A stretch of DNA of 10,116 nt, taken from positions 2,920-13,035 of the forward strand of contig DMIT01000121.1 in the NCBI GenBank assembly GCA_003452275.1, in the 5' to 3' direction. This document shows, in pieces, positions 7,410-10,116 of the stretch (position 1 is its first letter; every line of letters begins with the position of its first letter). The notes under the pieces are model-generated. The model was not told where the DNA came from and searched no databases. It saw nothing but the letters and a program-made list of their open reading frames with translations. The position numbers and the translations under genes were made by a program. The DNA comes from Rhodospirillaceae bacterium (GTDB lineage: Bacteria; Pseudomonadota; Alphaproteobacteria; Micavibrionales; Micavibrionaceae).

Positions 7410-7703
7410 CTAAGCAGCTTTCGCAGCAATCGCTTTTTCTACTTTTGCTTTCACAGAGTGAAGCACTGGATCCAATTTAGATACTGGAGTATCCAGCAGG
7501 AATTTGTCGAAACCACCTTTGTGGTCAAGAGTACGAAGACCAGCAGTGGATACGCGGATACGAACAGTTACGTTCAATGCTTCGCTGAAAACACTGGTTT
7601 CCTGAATGTTCACATTGAACACACGGCGGGTTTTGCGTTGAGAGTGGGATACGTTGTTCCCGCTCATTAATTTTTTACCGGTAATCTGGCACTGACGGCT
7701 CAT
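7410..7703 (-). CDS. rpmB: 50S ribosomal protein L28
   Basis: This is a structural protein of the large ribosomal subunit. The 97 residues match the longer alphaproteobacterial form of L28 (78 in E. coli). The N-terminus, with C-Q-I-T-G-K then GNNVSHSQRKTRR, is diagnostic, as is the central VRIRVSTAGLRTLDHKGG. The C-terminal tail is lysine- and alanine-rich. The ATG at 7703-7701 has AAGGA about 9 bases upstream. rpmB is usually paired with rpmG in many bacteria, but here it stands first in a run followed by tgt after 71 bases. A plausible promoter lies about 60-90 bases upstream. Confidence 0.97.
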   Translation of the reverse strand: MSRQCQITGKKLMSGNNVSHSQRKTRRVFNVNIQETSVFSEALNVTVRIRVSTAGLRTLDHKGGFDKFLLDTPVSKLDPVLHSVKAKVEKAIAAKAA

Positions 7704-7764
7704 AATCTTATTCCTTCATATTCTATCGCGAATCTTGTCAAACGCTTGGAGCAAAGCTTGGGGG

Positions 7765-7794
7765 AAATTAGTGCATTTCAGAGGCTGCCGTCAA
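7765..7794 (-). promoter_or_regulatory. Putative sigma-70-type promoter for rpmB
   Basis: On the minus strand a -35 TTGACG (7794-7789) and a -10 TAATTT (7770-7765) are separated by 18 bases. This would place transcription start near 7757 and leave a leader of about 55 bases. A second TTGACA (7741-7736) is closer to the gene but has no properly spaced -10. The call is by eye only. Confidence 0.35.
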
Positions 7795-7879
7795 GTATTT
7801 AATATCACTTTTCCTGAAAATCACTGGAAAGACTGGGCGAAAAGCTTAAAAAATCAATGTATATAAGATTTTTCTGGAA

Positions 7880-7907
7880 TTGACCCATTCGGCATGATTA
7901 TGATAAT
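7880..7907 (+). promoter_or_regulatory. Putative promoter of the 188-residue gene
   Basis: A -35 TTGACC (7880-7885) and a -10 GATAAT (7902-7907) are spaced by 16 bases, with transcription expected to begin near 7914. The -10 falls inside the perfect palindrome TGATAATTATCA (7901-7912). The call is by eye only. Confidence 0.4.
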
Positions 7908-7912
7908 TATCA
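7896..7912. promoter_or_regulatory. Fur-box-like A/T palindrome over the promoter
   Basis: GATTATGATAATTATCA contains two direct GATWAT hexamers followed by an inverted half. Its right part, TGATAATTATCA, is a perfect 12-bp palindrome. This resembles the classical Fur box (GATAATGATAATCATTATC) but is shorter in the third element. Because it overlaps the predicted -10, binding there would repress. Such A/T palindromes also occur by chance in promoter regions. Confidence 0.3.
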
Positions 7913-7939
7913 AGAAAAACACAAAAAAACAGGGAAATC

Positions 7940-8506
7940 ATGCAATATATATTTGCCACAGCCTCTCAGGGCGGTTCCGTTCAAGCCTACCCTTATCAAT
8001 TGGCTATTTGTCTTCCAGAATCCAAAAACGGCTGGTTATTAAATGGCACCGCTTGCAAAACCGCAGAGGATTGGCTGGATGCTGCAAGACGACAATTGCT
8101 GAGGCTCGGCATTCAAAACGTCCAATGTATATCGCTTCCTGCGGACAAAACCCGAAAAGAGGCCTTTAGATTTCATTTTTTCTTTGACCAGGAAGCCCAG
8201 TTATTCCAATTTCAGATAGCTAGCACGCCAGACCGAAAAGGGAATTTTGTACGCAAGCTTACCGCAGATACGCCCAATCAATCCACTTATCAGGAAAGAA
8301 GCCTTTTAAGGTTTTTAAAGACAAATGAAATTCTCCATGGGTTGAGCAGAGAAGATCCCAGAAGACTTCTCATCATGACGTCTTCGACACATGACGACCT
8401 AATTATTGCCATGGAAATCGCCAAGAAAAGTTTTGATATGAGACACCAACCAAAAGATACACCTAAGATACCCTATCTCTGTCTTCCTGCACACACTGCC
8501 AAATGA
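7940..8506 (+). CDS. Hypothetical protein, 188 residues
   Basis: I do not recognise this protein. The ATG at 7940 is preceded by AGGGA at 7931-7935, a good ribosome-binding site. No signal peptide or membrane segment is visible, so it is probably a soluble cytoplasmic protein. The middle has an aromatic-rich stretch, FRFHFFFDQEAQLFQFQI (76-93), likely beta-strands. The C-terminal part reads DPRRLLIMTSSTHDDLIIAM, then a likely helix AMEIAKKSF. Two cysteines occur in the first third (24 and 39) and none is in a metal-binding pattern. It is the only complete + strand gene here. It has its own predicted promoter, divergent from rpmB, and it shares a terminator with fabI on the opposite strand. 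That isolation, and the lack of any recognisable family, fit a lineage-specific gene. The gene has intact signals, so it is probably expressed. Confidence 0.7.
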   Translation: MQYIFATASQGGSVQAYPYQLAICLPESKNGWLLNGTACKTAEDWLDAARRQLLRLGIQNVQCISLPADKTRKEAFRFHFFFDQEAQLFQFQIASTPDRKGNFVRKLTADTPNQSTYQERSLLRFLKTNEILHGLSREDPRRLLIMTSSTHDDLIIAMEIAKKSFDMRHQPKDTPKIPYLCLPAHTAK

Positions 8507-8522
8507 GATGATAAGGCCAAAC

Positions 8523-8552
8523 AAAAAAACGAGCCGAATGGCCCGTTTTTTT
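8523..8552. terminator. Bidirectional intrinsic terminator
   Basis: A 13-bp stem (8523-8535 with 8540-8552) closes a GAAT loop. The GC core is flanked by seven A on the left and seven T on the right, so each strand ends in a U-run. The single mismatch is A·C in the + transcript but a G·U wobble in the minus transcript, so it should act best for fabI. It lies 16 bases after the 188-residue gene and 11 bases after fabI. Confidence 0.88.
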
Positions 8553-8563
8553 ATCTTGTCTGG

Positions 8564-9376
8564 TTATTCACCATCACCCATCAATTCGTCCCAACGCTCA
8601 GACGGGCACATGCCGACGATATTTGCGCCGCAATCGACATAGTGGATTTCGCCTGTCACTGCGGATGAAAGGTTGGACAGCAAGTAAACGCCTGTATTCC
8701 CCAATTCTTCCAGATCGACATTGCGTTGGAGTGGAGAGGATACAGCACTATATTTAAATGTCTTACGCGCCCCACCGATGGCAGAACCGGCGAGAGTACG
8801 CATCGGGCCAGCAGAGATGGCATTGACGCGGATATTATCCTGCCCCAGATCCATGGCCAGATAACGAACGGAGGATTCAAGGGCCGCTTTGGCAACGCCC
8901 ATCACGTTATAAAATGGCATAACTTTTTCTGCGCCGAAGTATGACAACGTAATGGCAGAACCACCATCTTTCATCAGTGGTGCCGCACGTTTCATGACAG
9001 CCGTGAAGGAATAACAGGAGATATTCATGGAATTAAGGAAGTTTTCCAAAGTCGTATCAACGTAGCGACCTTTCAATTCTTCTTTATTCGAGAAGGCGAC
9101 TGAATGCACCAGAAAATCAATCTGCCCCAGTTCTTTTTCAATCACCGCAAAGGCATGATCGAGAGAGGCCATATCGGACACATCGCAATCAATCAGTGTT
9201 TTGACACCGATCTCAGCGGCCAATGGTTCGACACGTTTTTTGAAGGCATCGCCCTGGTAGGTGAAAGCCATTTCGGCCCCTTGTTCGGCGCAAGCCTTGG
9301 CGATTCCCCATGCGATGGAATAACCATTGGCAACGCCCATGATAACTCCGCGCTTACCTTTTAATAATTCGTTCAT
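8564..9376 (-). CDS. fabI: Enoyl-[acyl-carrier-protein] reductase (NADH)
   Basis: FabI performs the last step of each elongation round of type II fatty-acid synthesis, reducing trans-2-enoyl-ACP with NAD(P)H in the cytoplasm. The 270-residue protein carries the FabI-type cofactor loop GVANGYSIAWGIA at 14-26. The catalytic set is Y146, Y156 and K163 in YNVMGVAK, at the same numbers as the family's Y-x6-K arrangement, and AISAGPMRTLA follows at 186-196. The residue equivalent to E. coli G93, at the triclosan-contacting site, is A94; several natural FabI proteins have alanine there, so this does not by itself indicate resistance. The ATG at 9376-9374 has AGGA 6 bases upstream. It begins 14 bases after fabB and ends at the bidirectional terminator, so it closes the fatty-acid operon. 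Confidence 0.97.
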   Translation of the reverse strand: MNELLKGKRGVIMGVANGYSIAWGIAKACAEQGAEMAFTYQGDAFKKRVEPLAAEIGVKTLIDCDVSDMASLDHAFAVIEKELGQIDFLVHSVAFSNKEELKGRYVDTTLENFLNSMNISCYSFTAVMKRAAPLMKDGGSAITLSYFGAEKVMPFYNVMGVAKAALESSVRYLAMDLGQDNIRVNAISAGPMRTLAGSAIGGARKTFKYSAVSSPLQRNVDLEELGNTGVYLLSNLSSAVTGEIHYVDCGANIVGMCPSERWDELMGDGE

Positions 9377-9390
9377 TTGATCCTACAATT

Positions 9391-10116
9391 CTATTCTGCT
9401 TTAGCAAACGCAAGTGTGCAGTTTGTTCCCCCGAATCCGAATGAATTCGAAAGAATGGTTTGATGATTGACATTGTCGATTCGTGTCTGTGCAATCGGGA
9501 GACCGGCAGCCAATTCGTCCAATGTGTCAATGTTAATGCTTGGGGCCACAAAATTTTCCTTCATCATCAGCAAGCAATAAATGGCTTCCTGAACACCGGT
9601 CGCCCCGAGCGAGTGTCCGGTCATTGATTTTGTGGAACTGATATGTGGCATTTCACGATTTCCGAACACTTCGCGAATGGCTTCGAGTTCTTTCTTATCG
9701 CCAACAGGTGTGGATGTGCCGTGGGTGTTGATATAGGTGACAGGTTTATCACATGTTTCCAACGCCTGACGCATACAACGCACTGCCCCCTCACCGCTCG
9801 GCGCAACCATGTCGGCACCGTCGGATGTAGCGCCATAACCAACCAGTTCGCCATAAATTTTGGCACCACGGGCTTTGGCATGTTCGTATTCTTCGAGTAC
9901 GAGCATTCCACCGCCGCCAGCGATGACGAATCCATCACGGTTCGCATCATAAGCGCGGGATGATTTTTGTGGTGTCTCATTATATTTAGAAGACATCGCC
10001 CCCATGCCATCGAACAGGACAGATAATGTCCAATCCAGCTCTTCACCACCACCGGCAAACATGATGTCCTGTTTACCCAGAGCAATCAGCTCTGCCGCGT
10101 TACCAATACAGTGCGC
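9391..10116 (-). CDS. fabB: Beta-ketoacyl-ACP synthase I, 5' end missing
   Basis: FabB condenses malonyl-ACP with acyl-ACP and is needed for elongation of unsaturated intermediates. The frame is open to the window edge, giving the last 241 residues. It starts with [11 protein letters not shown], which in E. coli lies only a few residues after the active-site cysteine, so that cysteine is just outside. The two catalytic histidines are visible in [11 protein letters not shown] and TGHSLGATG, the lysine in STKSMTGHS, and the glycine-rich end in NSFGFGGTN. The wording [13 protein letters not shown] and [16 protein letters not shown] identifies FabB rather than FabF. In many alphaproteobacteria fabA precedes fabB and fabI follows. 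The fabI part of that order is seen here, and fabA would be expected to the right of the window. Confidence 0.95.
   Translation of the reverse strand, partial: AHCIGNAAELIALGKQDIMFAGGGEELDWTLSVLFDGMGAMSSKYNETPQKSSRAYDANRDGFVIAGGGGMLVLEEYEHAKARGAKIYGELVGYGATSDGADMVAPSGEGAVRCMRQALETCDKPVTYINTHGTSTPVGDKKELEAIREVFGNREMPHISSTKSMTGHSLGATGVQEAIYCLLMMKENFVAPSINIDTLDELAAGLPIAQTRIDNVNHQTILSNSFGFGGTNCTLAFAKAE

Noticed and set aside
8564..9376. Triclosan-resistant FabI because of alanine at the G93-equivalent site
   Set aside because: Alanine is natural at this site in other sensitive FabI proteins, so the residue alone does not support the claim.
9621..10085. 154-codon frame on the minus strand in another phase
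   Set aside because: It overlaps fabB, which is clearly the real coding frame, and its translation shows no family pattern.

Overview
The window looks like an ordinary chromosomal region of an alphaproteobacterium of moderate GC content. The evidence for that group is a DUF1491 protein, a Fur/Mur-type regulator with the 'TGEVIEF' segment and no zinc-binding CxxC pairs, a FabB–FabI pair, and a histidine kinase whose dimerisation domain resembles PleC/PdhS-type kinases. I cannot name the genus. A Rhodospirillales- or Micavibrio-like lineage would fit, but that is inference. I see no insertion sequence, phage gene, CRISPR array, tRNA or rRNA, and no stretch longer than 300 bases without a gene.

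Layout, left to right. The 3' end of a cinA/pncC gene on the + strand (1-252) converges on a minus-strand run. That run, read in its own direction, is: a small secreted cysteine-rich protein (2961-2614), a Fur/Mur regulator (2572-2168), a DUF1491 protein (2166-1825) and release factor RF3, prfC (1825-242). The last three are packed with a 1-nt gap and a 1-nt overlap. To the right lies a second minus-strand run: rpmB (L28), tgt, a degenerate GGDEF protein, upp, and a PAS/PAS sensor histidine kinase ending at 3001. Then comes the only complete + strand gene, an unrecognised 188-residue protein (7940-8506). It shares a divergent promoter region with rpmB and a bidirectional terminator with fabI. 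The right edge holds fabI and the 3' two thirds of fabB, which form a fatty-acid synthesis operon on the minus strand.

Functionally the window mixes translation and tRNA modification (rpmB, tgt, prfC), pyrimidine and pyridine-nucleotide salvage (upp, cinA), type II fatty-acid synthesis (fabB, fabI), metal-responsive regulation (fur) and signalling (histidine kinase, GGDEF-like protein).

I do not see a new defence or mobile system. The most notable signal is in the Tgt protein. All three cysteines of the normally invariant zinc site are replaced, and the pocket residue equivalent to Val233 of Zymomonas Tgt is glycine, as in queuine-using eukaryotic enzymes. Other points worth a look are the GGDEF protein with a broken signature motif placed directly before upp, and a Fur-box-like palindrome over the predicted promoter of the unknown 188-residue gene.
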